Below are positions 18,601-26,603 of a stretch of DNA of 64,000 bases, in pieces (position 1 is the first letter of the stretch; the number at the start of each line of letters is the position of its first letter). The notes under the pieces were generated by a model. The model searched no databases. It was not told where the DNA came from and was given only the letters and a program-made list of their open reading frames with translations. Both the position numbers and the translations under genes were made by a program. Source of the stretch: Pseudoalteromonas holothuriae (GTDB lineage: Bacteria; Pseudomonadota; Gammaproteobacteria; Enterobacterales; Alteromonadaceae); the NCBI RefSeq assembly GCF_945859825.1, contig NZ_CAMAPC010000010.1, positions 62,001 to 126,000 of the forward strand, written 5' to 3'.

Positions 18601-19915
18601 TGGACGCTACCAATTTACTTTTGAGGGCACTTGATATGTCTAATCGGCCATTACCTTCTAAAGTAAATGGAGAGTAAATAGAGCGTGCACTATTAACCAC
18701 TAATGACTTAAGTTGTGCGGGTTGCATTGTGGGGTACTGCTCTTTTAATAAAGCAACTAAGCCTGCAACATGTGGTGCCGCCATTGATGTACCAGACATG
18801 CGTATGCGACCCGTTTTTACTGCAAGTGAATTTATCAGGTCACCCTGAGCGACGAGGTCGGGTTTTTGAAAGTCTGAGGAAACCACGGGACCTTGTGAGC
18901 TAAAACTAGAAATATCATAGCTTGCATTTGTCGATGGCCCATGTGAGCCTACCGTAATCGCAAGTTGCGCATTTGCTGGACTGCCAATGGTTTGTGGACC
19001 TTGTTTGCCAAGGTTTCCTGCTGCTACCACCACCGTGATGCCTTGCTTAACAATGTTGTTTACCGCAATAGTGACTGGGTCATCGATACTACCTGGGCCA
19101 CTTAAGCTCATGTTAATCACATCAGCAGCATCGTCGGTTGCAGGGTTGCCATCTGGGTCCAGTGCATGCTCTAACGCTTGCAGTATAGCGCTAACAGGAC
19201 AGGTTTTATTACAGACTTTGTAAGCCAGTAGCTGCGCATCGGGTGCAATACCTTGCATTTGGCCATTGGCTGCAATAACGCCTGCTACATGGGTACCATG
19301 GCCGTTACTATCAATTGGGTCTGTATTTGCATCAAGAAAATTGTATCCGCCTTTAACTTTACAGTTTTTGCCAAAGCAGCCGCCTAAATCAGGGTGGGTG
19401 TAGTCAATTCCAGAATCAAGGACGGCCACAGTAATACCTTTACCGGTATATTTTTGAAGCATTCTACCTGCGGTCGTTACGGTGGTGTTCGTTATCTGTG
19501 TGTTTATCGGGGGTAATGTTTTATTTTCAACAAGGTGCACCTTTTTGACAACAGCAAGGCGTTTTAGCGTGTCTATTTGTGAATGTGTAGCTGAAAGTGC
19601 AAAACCATTAAAGACTTTATAATATTTAGAGCGGATTTTTAGCGTTGGGTAATTTTGAGCTAAAATATCCATGAACTGCTTTTGAGGATTTACAATCCGT
19701 TGTTTTGCTTGATGCGTTTCACTATTGTTTAATGACTTTAACAGCCTATCATTGGCATAGAGTGCAGGTTCATTTAATTGCACAATTATCTCAAAGGTAC
19801 TTTGTTGAGTTACTGATGTTTTTTTTACATGCGTATCTGCATAGGTATTTAAACTCAGTATCATTACAATGAAGTAGATAAATCTAGGTCTGATTTTAGG
19901 GATATTTGATGCCAT
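15674..19915 (-). CDS. Secreted subtilisin-like serine protease with TSP3-type calcium repeats and a GlyGly-CTERM-like tail
   Basis: This is a large S8 peptidase. The start at 19915 (MASNIPKIRPRFIYFIVMIL) is preferred because a signal peptide with cleavage after TYA follows; the frame is open to 20026, but that adds 37 unconvincing residues. From 19915 the protein has 1413 residues: signal peptide; inhibitor-I9-like prodomain about 40-130; catalytic domain about 155-455 with D167 (VAVLDSGIDYTHPDLGG), H206 (GHGTHVAGVIAANG), N301 and S377 (SGTSMAAPHVAGL); a long beta-rich middle part; then a run of Asp-rich DDDNDGYLD...FPL repeats that should bind calcium. The tail SSGGSLYFLQLVLAYLFILR plus RFKKAA resembles GlyGly-CTERM, implying type II secretion and rhombosortase processing. 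Likely extracellular nutrient protease. Confidence 0.93.
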   Translation of the reverse strand: MASNIPKIRPRFIYFIVMILSLNTYADTHVKKTSVTQQSTFEIIVQLNEPALYANDRLLKSLNNSETHQAKQRIVNPQKQFMDILAQNYPTLKIRSKYYKVFNGFALSATHSQIDTLKRLAVVKKVHLVENKTLPPINTQITNTTVTTAGRMLQKYTGKGITVAVLDSGIDYTHPDLGGCFGKNCKVKGGYNFLDANTDPIDSNGHGTHVAGVIAANGQMQGIAPDAQLLAYKVCNKTCPVSAILQALEHALDPDGNPATDDAADVINMSLSGPGSIDDPVTIAVNNIVKQGITVVVAAGNLGKQGPQTIGSPANAQLAITVGSHGPSTNASYDISSFSSQGPVVSSDFQKPDLVAQGDLINSLAVKTGRIRMSGTSMAAPHVAGLVALLKEQYPTMQPAQLKSLVVNSARSIYSPFTLEGNGRLDISSALKSKLVASKSQIMLGKLDRNLEQWQQSQTITITNISKQPVTLAPKIEHDKASDDVSVYVEGSSSVTIAPGKAHTFSIKAELNNSLTYANNFLHQFSLVLSDDFHVPILVLDAIQYSVNSNDQIKESWLYEHDGNGSYTHKYAYQTEYLLRPGIYTLHAWYDLADKHAIIVKTLKISQQDELLLLVSDAVHKVQVNEWLDHQGQARNLEDLEGFGVFFEVVNYQQMRRWTKFFKQSLNDAFVKKPVFVSNVPEEDTFSYAMMFGDKQSTNDDYHLYAWSNSIKGLNKPQLISLNGEQSNTVFNIFAKEQKAHNWYLYNHINFTHNTQVFDTNVSGFETSGRAYDSLTMNKAASFNSDFTVNIHGNSAQSQHASYYKFEVHEQSSANRYIATTPFHFANKGIARQGENNLSQNIDINWQGVFADSAQVGFNTDLRFYDELTDNNGILFTHYINDSILVCDNIIIAKRNKNLSFIDNRILGFTTAKNKAKNCETTQFITLADNYLAGVSAPVVTTQHQLNSQANGIQFHIEHIDYQVQEANEHKDSVELTYIVKNIASSLGNIVVTAELSQNASWQPLQTEQVVISSNELDQTIKMQIKLPPTDTVSLSSLRIKFADNLLRKSILLSDAVVSGGTLNELLVLDSDHDGINDAQDRDSDNDGMSNGYEYINGLNPYDAHDAETDSNNNGVNNVDEFRAGSWSLFRYSTLDSDGDGFVDLRDEFPNNALEWYDFDHDGVGDNSDTDDDNDGYLDTHDDFPFDATEWLDTDSDSLGNNIDVDDDNDGYLDVDDVFPLNANEWLDNDLDRIGDNSDLDDDNDGYLDVDDVFPLNANEWLDSDLDGIGDNSDLDDDNDGYLDVDDVFPFNATEWFDTDKDGLGNNTDTDDDNDSHLDHLDSFPLDSNEWLDTDSDGIGNNQDNDDDNDGYLDDNDDFPLDPTRWSQKVNISKAKIDDGSISESKTSSGGSLYFLQLVLAYLFILRRFKKAA
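16051..16260 (-). repeat. 105-bp tandem repeat inside the protease gene
   Basis: Two units (16051-16155 and 16156-16260) of exactly 105 bp differ at only a few bases, and a third, more diverged unit starts at 16261. Each encodes 35 residues of the calcium-binding repeat array. The near-identity points to recent duplication and possible copy-number variation between strains. Confidence 0.85.
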
Positions 19916-20051
19916 TAATGTTATTTCTGCAATGCTGCTTGTCGTCAAAAGCTCGACATCATACACATGTATGGTGCTTTTACTTATCCTGCTGCAGGGA
20001 TTTTTGTTAAGAATTGTAAATTTCATAACTGCACTATGAGTAAAAAGCGTT

Positions 20052-20095
20052 TACATTTAATATGTTGCTCAAGATTAAGTTGAAATTTAAATGTA
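20052..20095. promoter_or_regulatory. Inverted repeat upstream of rhodanese gene
   Basis: TACATTTAA (20052-20060) and TTAAATGTA (20087-20095) are perfect 9-bp complements separated by 26 bp, in the gap between the protease gene and the divergent rhodanese gene. It may be a regulator site or a leader hairpin. Both arms are AT-rich, so chance is possible. Confidence 0.25.
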
Positions 20096-20106
20096 GGGAG
20101 ATAACG

Positions 20107-20481
20107 ATGTTATTAAGGTATTTATTAGCTTTATTACTTATTTTCACATTCAAAGTGAGTGCTCAACAGACGATTACGCAACAGCAATTGTTGAGCAATC
20201 AAATGTCAAAGCATCCGTATACGATCATAGATGTTCGCAGTGCAGAAGAGTTTGCGACAGGGCACTTAAAAGGTGCAATTAATATTCCCTTTAATGCAAT
20301 TGAACAGCATACAGTTTTACTTAACAAGGTAAAAAGCGACCAACTTGTTGTTTATTGCCGTTCAGGCCGCAGAGCAGGTATTTTTATAGATGCATTACAA
20401 GGAAAAGGGTTTAACTTGCTGCATCTAGAAGGAGACATGAACGGTTGGCTAGGTGCTAAATTGCCAGTATTAAAAAATTAG
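20107..20481 (+). CDS. Exported single-domain rhodanese (PspE-like)
   Basis: This is a small sulfurtransferase-fold protein of 124 residues. The start at 20107 is chosen because GGGAG precedes it and it gives a clean signal peptide (MLLRYLLALLLIFTFKVSAQ); the frame opens earlier at 20062 without support. The rhodanese domain has DVRSAEEFATGHLKGAINIP and the catalytic-cysteine loop YCRSGRRA. It should act in the periplasm, like E. coli PspE, moving sulfane sulfur or binding persulfides. The physiological partner is unknown. It lies between the subtilase and the small peptide gene, with 186 nt before the latter. Confidence 0.87.
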   Translation: MLLRYLLALLLIFTFKVSAQQTITQQQLLSNQMSKHPYTIIDVRSAEEFATGHLKGAINIPFNAIEQHTVLLNKVKSDQLVVYCRSGRRAGIFIDALQGKGFNLLHLEGDMNGWLGAKLPVLKN

Positions 20482-20667
20482 ATAGTACTGACATTCTCAT
20501 TTTCAGGAGGAGTGCATATATCTTACTCGGTGCTTTACTTTATAGAATATTAAAATTAAATGAAGATTTAATTTTAATAAAAAACTCTTGAAATTGAAAT
20601 TTAAATTTAATATGGTTGATATTGCCTTTAGGAAATAAAGGTTTTTAATAGATGATAAGGAAAAAAA

Positions 20668-20835
20668 ATGAAACTAAAATTACAAAAGAAAAGCATTAAA
20701 AAGTTATCTGAAAACAAAACTATTTCTCACAAACTAACGCCAGCAGTTGGTGGAGCTGGAGGCCGTTTGAGTAGAGATTGGGCATTTACTTGTGGCTGGG
20801 GTGACCGCGAAGATACATGTATTCAGCCTTTTTAA
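20668..20835 (+). CDS. Candidate RiPP/bacteriocin-type precursor peptide with double-glycine leader
   Basis: This is a 55-codon gene, too short for most gene finders. AAGGA at 20657-20661 gives it a good ribosome-binding site. The peptide has a Lys-rich leader (MKLKLQKKSIKKLSENKTIS), a LTPAVGGAGG segment at 23-32 with two Gly-Gly sites, and a distinct core at about 33-55 rich in Trp and charged residues with C42 and C51 (WAFTCGWGDREDTCIQPF). From memory, leaders of the form K-rich, LTPxVxGG occur in Pseudoalteromonas and Bacteroidetes precursors of lanthipeptide-like or other secreted peptides. No modification enzyme or peptidase-transporter is encoded in the window. Whether the core is modified, disulfide-bonded or simply exported is unknown. 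Confidence 0.7.
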   Translation: MKLKLQKKSIKKLSENKTISHKLTPAVGGAGGRLSRDWAFTCGWGDREDTCIQPF

Positions 20836-20846
20836 ATAGTATTATT

Positions 20847-20865
20847 AGCGCTTTTTAAAAGCGCT
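20847..20865 (+). terminator. Short hairpin after the peptide gene
   Basis: AGCGCTTTT and AAAAGCGCT pair around one central T, effectively a 5-6 bp GC stem with an AT loop, followed by TTATAAATTT. It lies 12 nt after the stop of the peptide gene, as a terminator would. No further gene is evident up to 21095. Confidence 0.45.
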
Positions 20866-21095
20866 TTATAAATTTAAAGCAATATTTTTTATATTGCGAT
20901 TAATATAGTATCCTGTGACTTCTTTACATTAAATCGCTTTTATTTTAAAAGATCAAAACCACGTCGTCCCAAAAATACTATTACCGAATTTATAATTTAA
21001 TTGATTGATTTTAGTGGCAGTTAATGGTGGATTTTTAATATATTACAGCGCGAGTGAACAAACCCAAAAAGTTAACTTTTCAGGTTTATTAAATA

Positions 21096-21344
21096 CTATT
21101 TTAAGCCTTTTTGTGTGTATAAGGTAACCTTCTCGGATACTAATGTCACTTTGATATGCTGGTCTTCATTGCCCCAGATACAGTTAGTATGTAGAGTCTT
21201 TTCTTCACAATTATCTGCAGAACCTAAAATTGCTTCAATTTCCGTTTTATCCATCCCGACAGTTACTTTATTGTAGTTTTCAATATTGACTTTTGAGCAG
21301 CCAACAAGTGTTAATATTGCCGCAGTAACTAATAGCTTTTTCAT
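21096..21344 (-). CDS. Small lipoprotein, DUF3862-like
   Basis: This is an 82-residue predicted lipoprotein. The start at 21344 is chosen because GAGGAAA precedes the ATG and the product begins MKKLLVTAAILTLVGCSKVN, a clear lipobox with the lipidated cysteine at 17. The frame itself is open further upstream without support. The mature part (YNKVTVGMDKTEIEAILG followed by paired cysteines and a short beta-rich end) resembles the SmpA/OmlA-like fold of DUF3862 proteins. Function unknown. It lies 13 nt after csiV on the same strand and may be cotranscribed with it. Confidence 0.8.
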   Translation of the reverse strand: MKKLLVTAAILTLVGCSKVNIENYNKVTVGMDKTEIEAILGSADNCEEKTLHTNCIWGNEDQHIKVTLVSEKVTLYTQKGLK

Positions 21345-21357
21345 GATTTCCTCGTTC

Positions 21358-22197
21358 CTAGTGTTGATATTTTCTAATTTGAAAGATAATTCCAAGCTTT
21401 GGATGATCTAAATAGTGTATGTCTCCGCTGTATACACGTGTAAACTGAGACATTCTTGCTTTTTCAATTGCACCATCTTCTAATTGATAACGAATATCAA
21501 TATTACTTGTTACATATAAGTAATGTCGCACATGGATCTTTAGTAATCCTTCGAGTTGCCAATTATCTTTGCCACCCTCTTTGTGTAACTCAAATGATGG
21601 ATTTAAGAGTCCTGAATATCCATCGTGCTGCACTGTATCGACAAGTTTATAACTAACTGGAGATTTAAAGCGCTTTCCCCCATAGATTTTGATAAAAGGG
21701 GCACGTCGTTGACTTTGCTCTGGAAATCGCCATCCCGTATGTAAAATCGGTTTTTGCCCCTTGCGTTGCAGCTTTTTTAAAATATTTGAAAATTGTAATT
21801 GTTGCTCTGACAATAGATAAATGTTGTCCATATGTTCTTGTGATTGTGCATAGGGCGAAATTGGTAACGTTTCATAGCGAGAGATGTAATCGTAGCTATC
21901 AGGACAGCTCCAAGAATATGAGCCATCTAGCTTATCTATTAGCGCACGAGGGTCAAAATCGGAGTCGCCTTCAAGGCAGCGCTGTTGTCCTTGCGCGTTG
22001 AATCCGCTTGTGAGTAAATCGCGTTGATTTTTACCTTCAATATCAGGGTGAACCAATGTAAAGTCCTCACGTAACATTGACGCAGGTTGTTGCTCAAATG
22101 CAATCATTTCCACCTCAAACCAACGCACGGCATGTGCTGAAAATGGTTGTGTAACTAGCAGCAAGGTGAACGCTGATTTTAGTATTAAGTGCTTCAT
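21358..22197 (-). CDS. csiV: CsiV-like periplasmic protein (DUF2803)
   Basis: This is a 279-residue exported protein with a signal peptide (LILKSAFTLLLVTQPFSAHA) followed by RWFEVEMIAFEQ, the conserved opening of the CsiV family. In Vibrio cholerae, CsiV works with LpoA to promote peptidoglycan synthase PBP1A and sits next to mfd. The same neighbourhood here supports the name: its ATG overlaps the mfd stop by 4 nt, so it is translationally coupled to mfd. The functional transfer to this organism is inference. Confidence 0.75.
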   Translation of the reverse strand: MKHLILKSAFTLLLVTQPFSAHAVRWFEVEMIAFEQQPASMLREDFTLVHPDIEGKNQRDLLTSGFNAQGQQRCLEGDSDFDPRALIDKLDGSYSWSCPDSYDYISRYETLPISPYAQSQEHMDNIYLLSEQQLQFSNILKKLQRKGQKPILHTGWRFPEQSQRRAPFIKIYGGKRFKSPVSYKLVDTVQHDGYSGLLNPSFELHKEGGKDNWQLEGLLKIHVRHYLYVTSNIDIRYQLEDGAIEKARMSQFTRVYSGDIHYLDHPKLGIIFQIRKYQH

Positions 22198-25100
22198 GCA
22201 ACAGCCTTTTTCTGAAAGTCCTCTATCATAGCATCAATGAGCTTTAAGCGCTCTTTGGCATTTTTTTCTTCAATGGCAAAGCGCAGCTTATTGGCACCTT
22301 CCATCTTGTATACGCGAGGATTGCTTTGTATCAAACCGATGATGAATGCTGGGTTAACTTTTGTTGTTTCATTGAACTCAAAGTAACCCCCTTTAATATT
22401 TGCCTCAATTTTACTGACACCTAAGTCATTGGCTTTTATTTTCAAAAGCTGTACTTGAAATAGGTTTTTAGCTGCATCAGGCAGTAAACCAAATCGGTCA
22501 ATTAACTCCACTTGAAGTTCATCTAATTCATCAGCACTTTTTGCACTAGCAATACGTTTGTACATGCTAAGACGCATATTGACATCAGGAATATAGTCAT
22601 CAGGAAGCAGTGCAGGAATTTTAAGTTCAACATCAGTATGTTGTTGTAAAAGATTATCAAGCGTTGGCTCTTTGCCATCTTTGAGTGCTTGTACGGCCTG
22701 ATCGAGCATCTCCATGTATAAATTAAAACCTACCGATTGAATTTGACCACTTTGGTCATCCCCAAGTAGCTCACCAGCTCCGCGTATCTCTAAATCATGG
22801 GTTGCTAAGGCAAAACCGGCGCCCAAGTCTTCTAATGATTCTATTGCTTGCAGGCGCTTAACTGCGTCCTTAGTCAAGGTTTGCGTACTTTTGGTAAGCA
22901 AATAAGCATAAGCTTGGTGATGGCTGCGCCCAACACGACCACGTAATTGGTGCATTTGTGCAAGCCCTAACCGGTCTGCTCTATCCATGATAATCGTATT
23001 TGCAGTAGGTATATCAATGCCAGTTTCGATAATAGTAGTACATACTAATACGTTATGCTTTTGATGATAGAAATCACTCATCAAGTGCTCAAGTTCTCGC
23101 TCTCGCATTTGTCCATGAGCAACCGCAACGCTTGCTTCTGGTACTAATTGTGCAATATCTGCGGCTGTTCTATCAATTGTCTCCACATTATTGTGCAAAA
23201 AATAAACTTGCCCACCGCGCTTGATCTCTCGTAAAATTGCTTCGCGGATGAGTTCATCATTACGCTCTTTCACAAAGGTTTTTATTGCTAGACGTTTTGC
23301 AGGTGGTGTGGCGATGATAGATAAGTCACGCATGCCGCTCATCGCCATATTCAATGTACGTGGGATAGGGGTTGCAGTGAGCGTTAGTATATCTACATCG
23401 GCTCTTAGCTGTTTGATTTTTTCTTTTTGACGCACGCCAAAACGGTGCTCTTCATCTACTATTAGTAAGCCTAAATCACTAAACTTGATGTTTTCTTGGA
23501 TCAGTTTGTGAGTGCCAATTACAATATCAATTTGACCAGTTGCTAGTTTATCTAGTGTCTCTTTTTGTTGTTTTGAACTATTAAAACGCGATAGTACGCC
23601 TACTTCAACGGGTAAGTCGGCAAAGCGGTCTTTAAAGTTCTCAAAATGCTGTTGCGCTAATAAAGTAGTAGGCACCAATACAGCAACTTGTTTATTATCA
23701 TTTATAGCAGCAAATGCGCCACGCATGGCTACTTCAGTTTTCCCAAAACCAACATCACCACACACTAACCTATCCATTGCTTGGTTTGACTGCATATCAG
23801 CTAAAACAGCTTCTATGGCGTTGCGTTGGTCATCGGTCTCTTCAAATGGAAAGCTCGTCGCAAAGTCGCGGTACATTGCGCCATCCAATTTAAATGCAAA
23901 ACCAGGTTTGCTTTGACGCTTGGCATAAATATCAAGCAGCTCAGCAGCCACATCCCTGACTTTTTCAGCCGCTCTGCGCTTGGCTTTTTCCCATACATCG
24001 GATCCAAGCTTGTGTAATGGTGCTGATGCTTCTTCACCACCAGAGTAACGGCTGAGCATATGCAATGCCGATACTGGCACATATAATTTAGCTTCACTGG
24101 CATAGGTAATGGTGACGAACTCAGTTGCAACACCTGCGGCATCAATCGTCTGTAAGCCTATGTAGCGGCCAACACCATGATCAAGGTGAACAATCGGCTG
24201 ACCTTCTTTTAATTCGGCTAAATTGCGAATGAGCGCATCTTGGCCTTGCTCGTATTTATGTTTACGACGTCGACGCTGCGATACTTTAATCCCTAAGAGC
24301 TCTTGCTCTGTAATGATACTCAAAGCTGGCTTGTCTAACTTTGATGAGCCTGCCAAACATACGCTTTGCTCAAGTGGACTTACAATCAGGCCGACATCTG
24401 CTTTACTGCTGATAAATTTTGAAAAGTTGTCAAACTCTTTAAGCTTTAGTCCGCTGGGTTTTAGCAAGGTGATTAGCGACTCACGTCGACCATCTGATTC
24501 AACACTAAATATAACGCGTGATTGTTGTTTTTTTTGCGCTGCAATATAGTCCAATACTGCGCTATAAGGCTGTGACTGTTTATGGTCAATACGAATATCT
24601 GTAAGTTCATTTGCGGCCAAATTTGTATGGCCAGCTTTCGTGCCTAACTTGGCTTGGCTGAGCTTGATACGTGCATATCGGTTAAAGTTACTGAATAGTT
24701 CATCAATAGGCTGATACAATTTAACTGGTTTCAGTAATGGCCTAAGTGGGTCGACTCGACGATTTTCATATCGCTTTTCTACATCCTGCCAAAAAATATT
24801 GGCCGAATGCTCAATATCGCCTAGGTGCATGAACGTTGCATTATCAGGTAAATAATCAAAGATGGTAGCAAGTTGCTCGTAAAACAGTGGTAGGTAATAT
24901 TCTATCCCTGCAGGCCAATGACCTTTGGTTACTTGCATGTAAATCGAATCTTGTTCAGCACTTGCGCCAAAGACTTCACGATAAGCAACTCGAAAACGTT
25001 CAATATCAGCTTCGTTAGTTGGAAATTCATGTGCAGGGAGTAAATCAATGTCATCGACTTTGTCACTAGAGCGTTGAGTTTCGATATCAAATAATCGGAT

Positions 25101-25682
25101 GCTATCTAACTCATCATCAAAAAAATCAAAGCGATATGGGTGTGGGCTACCCATGGGGAATAAATCTACAATTGAGCCGCGAACCGCAAATTCGCCATGC
25201 TCCATGACTTGCTGCACGTGACGGTAGCCAGATTCACTCAATGATAATTTGAGTTGCTGTGCATCAATGATATCGCCTACTTTATATTTAAGTGCATTAC
25301 CGTAAATAAAAGCGGGTGGGGCAGTACGAAGCATCAAAGTAGCAACTGGTACAATTAATACGCTGTCGCTTTGTCTTTTCAGTGCATTTAAAGATGCTAG
25401 GCGTTGAGAAATAATATCTTGATGTGGTGAAAAGTGATCATAGGGCAGAGTTTCCCAATCAGGAAATACCATCACTGGGCGCTCTGGTAATAAATACTCA
25501 AGCTCTGTTTCTAAGCGCAGGGCCGAAGGTGTATCTGGGGTAACAATAACAACCAATTCATGGTGTTGTGCAATACCAGAGCTTAGCGCCACACTTAAGC
25601 CGCTGCCACTGAGTTGACCCCAATGGATTTTATCGTTTGGGCTTTTTACCCAAGGTAGTTCGCTCCAATGCGCAGAGGCCAT
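22194..25682 (-). CDS. mfd: Transcription-repair coupling factor
   Basis: Mfd is an ATP-dependent translocase that removes RNA polymerase stalled at DNA lesions and recruits UvrA. The 1162-residue length fits (E. coli 1148). The N-terminal UvrB-homology part is followed by an RNA-polymerase-interaction region (LKEGQPIVHLDHGVGRYIGL) and the helicase core. Core motifs are Walker A CGDVGFGKTEVAMRGAF (near residue 640), LLIVDEEHRFGVRQKEK, TLTATPIPRTLNMAMSGMRD and the GRVGRSHHQAYAYLL segment, with a C-terminal TRCF domain. csiV follows with a 4-nt overlap, and aguB ends 22 nt upstream. Confidence 0.97.
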   Translation of the reverse strand: MASAHWSELPWVKSPNDKIHWGQLSGSGLSVALSSGIAQHHELVVIVTPDTPSALRLETELEYLLPERPVMVFPDWETLPYDHFSPHQDIISQRLASLNALKRQSDSVLIVPVATLMLRTAPPAFIYGNALKYKVGDIIDAQQLKLSLSESGYRHVQQVMEHGEFAVRGSIVDLFPMGSPHPYRFDFFDDELDSIRLFDIETQRSSDKVDDIDLLPAHEFPTNEADIERFRVAYREVFGASAEQDSIYMQVTKGHWPAGIEYYLPLFYEQLATIFDYLPDNATFMHLGDIEHSANIFWQDVEKRYENRRVDPLRPLLKPVKLYQPIDELFSNFNRYARIKLSQAKLGTKAGHTNLAANELTDIRIDHKQSQPYSAVLDYIAAQKKQQSRVIFSVESDGRRESLITLLKPSGLKLKEFDNFSKFISSKADVGLIVSPLEQSVCLAGSSKLDKPALSIITEQELLGIKVSQRRRRKHKYEQGQDALIRNLAELKEGQPIVHLDHGVGRYIGLQTIDAAGVATEFVTITYASEAKLYVPVSALHMLSRYSGGEEASAPLHKLGSDVWEKAKRRAAEKVRDVAAELLDIYAKRQSKPGFAFKLDGAMYRDFATSFPFEETDDQRNAIEAVLADMQSNQAMDRLVCGDVGFGKTEVAMRGAFAAINDNKQVAVLVPTTLLAQQHFENFKDRFADLPVEVGVLSRFNSSKQQKETLDKLATGQIDIVIGTHKLIQENIKFSDLGLLIVDEEHRFGVRQKEKIKQLRADVDILTLTATPIPRTLNMAMSGMRDLSIIATPPAKRLAIKTFVKERNDELIREAILREIKRGGQVYFLHNNVETIDRTAADIAQLVPEASVAVAHGQMRERELEHLMSDFYHQKHNVLVCTTIIETGIDIPTANTIIMDRADRLGLAQMHQLRGRVGRSHHQAYAYLLTKSTQTLTKDAVKRLQAIESLEDLGAGFALATHDLEIRGAGELLGDDQSGQIQSVGFNLYMEMLDQAVQALKDGKEPTLDNLLQQHTDVELKIPALLPDDYIPDVNMRLSMYKRIASAKSADELDELQVELIDRFGLLPDAAKNLFQVQLLKIKANDLGVSKIEANIKGGYFEFNETTKVNPAFIIGLIQSNPRVYKMEGANKLRFAIEEKNAKERLKLIDAMIEDFQKKAVA

Positions 25683-25704
25683 TGAACACTCCTATTTGTG
25701 GTTA

Positions 25705-26595
25705 TTAGTCTCTATAGATCTTACAAAGATCGTCATAATGATCGATGCGACGATCCCGCAGGTATGGCCAAATTCGACGCACTGACTCACTGCGTGCTTG
25801 GTTGATTTCAACGACGAGAGTTTGCTCTTGGTTTTCGCTCGCATGAATGAGCATTTCTCCTTGGGGGCCTGCTGCAAAAGAGTTGCCCCAAAATTGAATA
25901 CCGTCACTTTGGCCGCTTGGGTCTAGCTCATAGCCAACACGATTGACGCTAATGACTGGTACGCCGTTGGCTACAGCGTGCGCTCTTTGGGAAATAATCC
26001 AAGCATCACGCTGGCGTATTTGTTCATCTTTATCATCACGAGGGTCCCAACCGATTGCTGTTGGATAGATAAGTAATTCTGCACCTGCCATAGCCATTAA
26101 CCTTGCAGCTTCTGGAAACCATTGATCCCAGCATACCAATACACCTAATTTTCCTACTGATGTTTCAATAGGGGTGAAGCCAAGGTCGCCCGGTGTGAAG
26201 TAAAACTTCTCATAAAATCCAGGATCGTCTGGAATGTGCATTTTCCGGTACTTTCCTGCGATAGTACCATCTCGTTCAATAACAACAGCTGTGTTGTGAT
26301 ATAAGCCAGTGGCACGTTTTTCAAATAATGACGTAATAATTACAATATCGAGCTCTTTTGCTAACGCGCCATAAAAGTCTGTACTGGTGCCTGGTATGCT
26401 TTCAGCTAAGTCAAACAGTGCAGTGTCTTCAGTTTGGCAAAAATATAGGCTGCGGTGTAGCTCTTGTAATACGACTAAGGTTGCACCTTGGTTTGCTGCA
26501 TCGCGAATACCTTGTTCAGTTTTTGTTGCATTATTTGCCACGTTACTAGTATTAGCATGCTGTACTAAGCCAACTTTGAGTATGTGTGATTTCAT
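25705..26595 (-). CDS. aguB: N-carbamoylputrescine amidase
   Basis: AguB hydrolyses N-carbamoylputrescine to putrescine, CO2 and ammonia, the last step of the agmatine route. The 296-residue nitrilase-superfamily protein shows the Glu-Lys-Cys triad in VVLQELHRSLYF, YRKMHIPDDPGFYEKFYF and VLVCWDQWFPEAARL. The family-specific GWDPRDDKDEQIRQRDAW is also present. It lies 8 nt downstream of aguA, so the two form an operon. mfd follows after 22 nt on the same strand and may be read through. Confidence 0.95.
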   Translation of the reverse strand: MKSHILKVGLVQHANTSNVANNATKTEQGIRDAANQGATLVVLQELHRSLYFCQTEDTALFDLAESIPGTSTDFYGALAKELDIVIITSLFEKRATGLYHNTAVVIERDGTIAGKYRKMHIPDDPGFYEKFYFTPGDLGFTPIETSVGKLGVLVCWDQWFPEAARLMAMAGAELLIYPTAIGWDPRDDKDEQIRQRDAWIISQRAHAVANGVPVISVNRVGYELDPSGQSDGIQFWGNSFAAGPQGEMLIHASENQEQTLVVEINQARSESVRRIWPYLRDRRIDHYDDLCKIYRD

Positions 26596-26603
26596 GGGTG
26601 GTC

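Noticed and set aside
20506..20560. Strong AGGAGG after the rhodanese gene followed by a GTG
   Set aside because: The frame closes after 13 codons and nothing recognisable is encoded.
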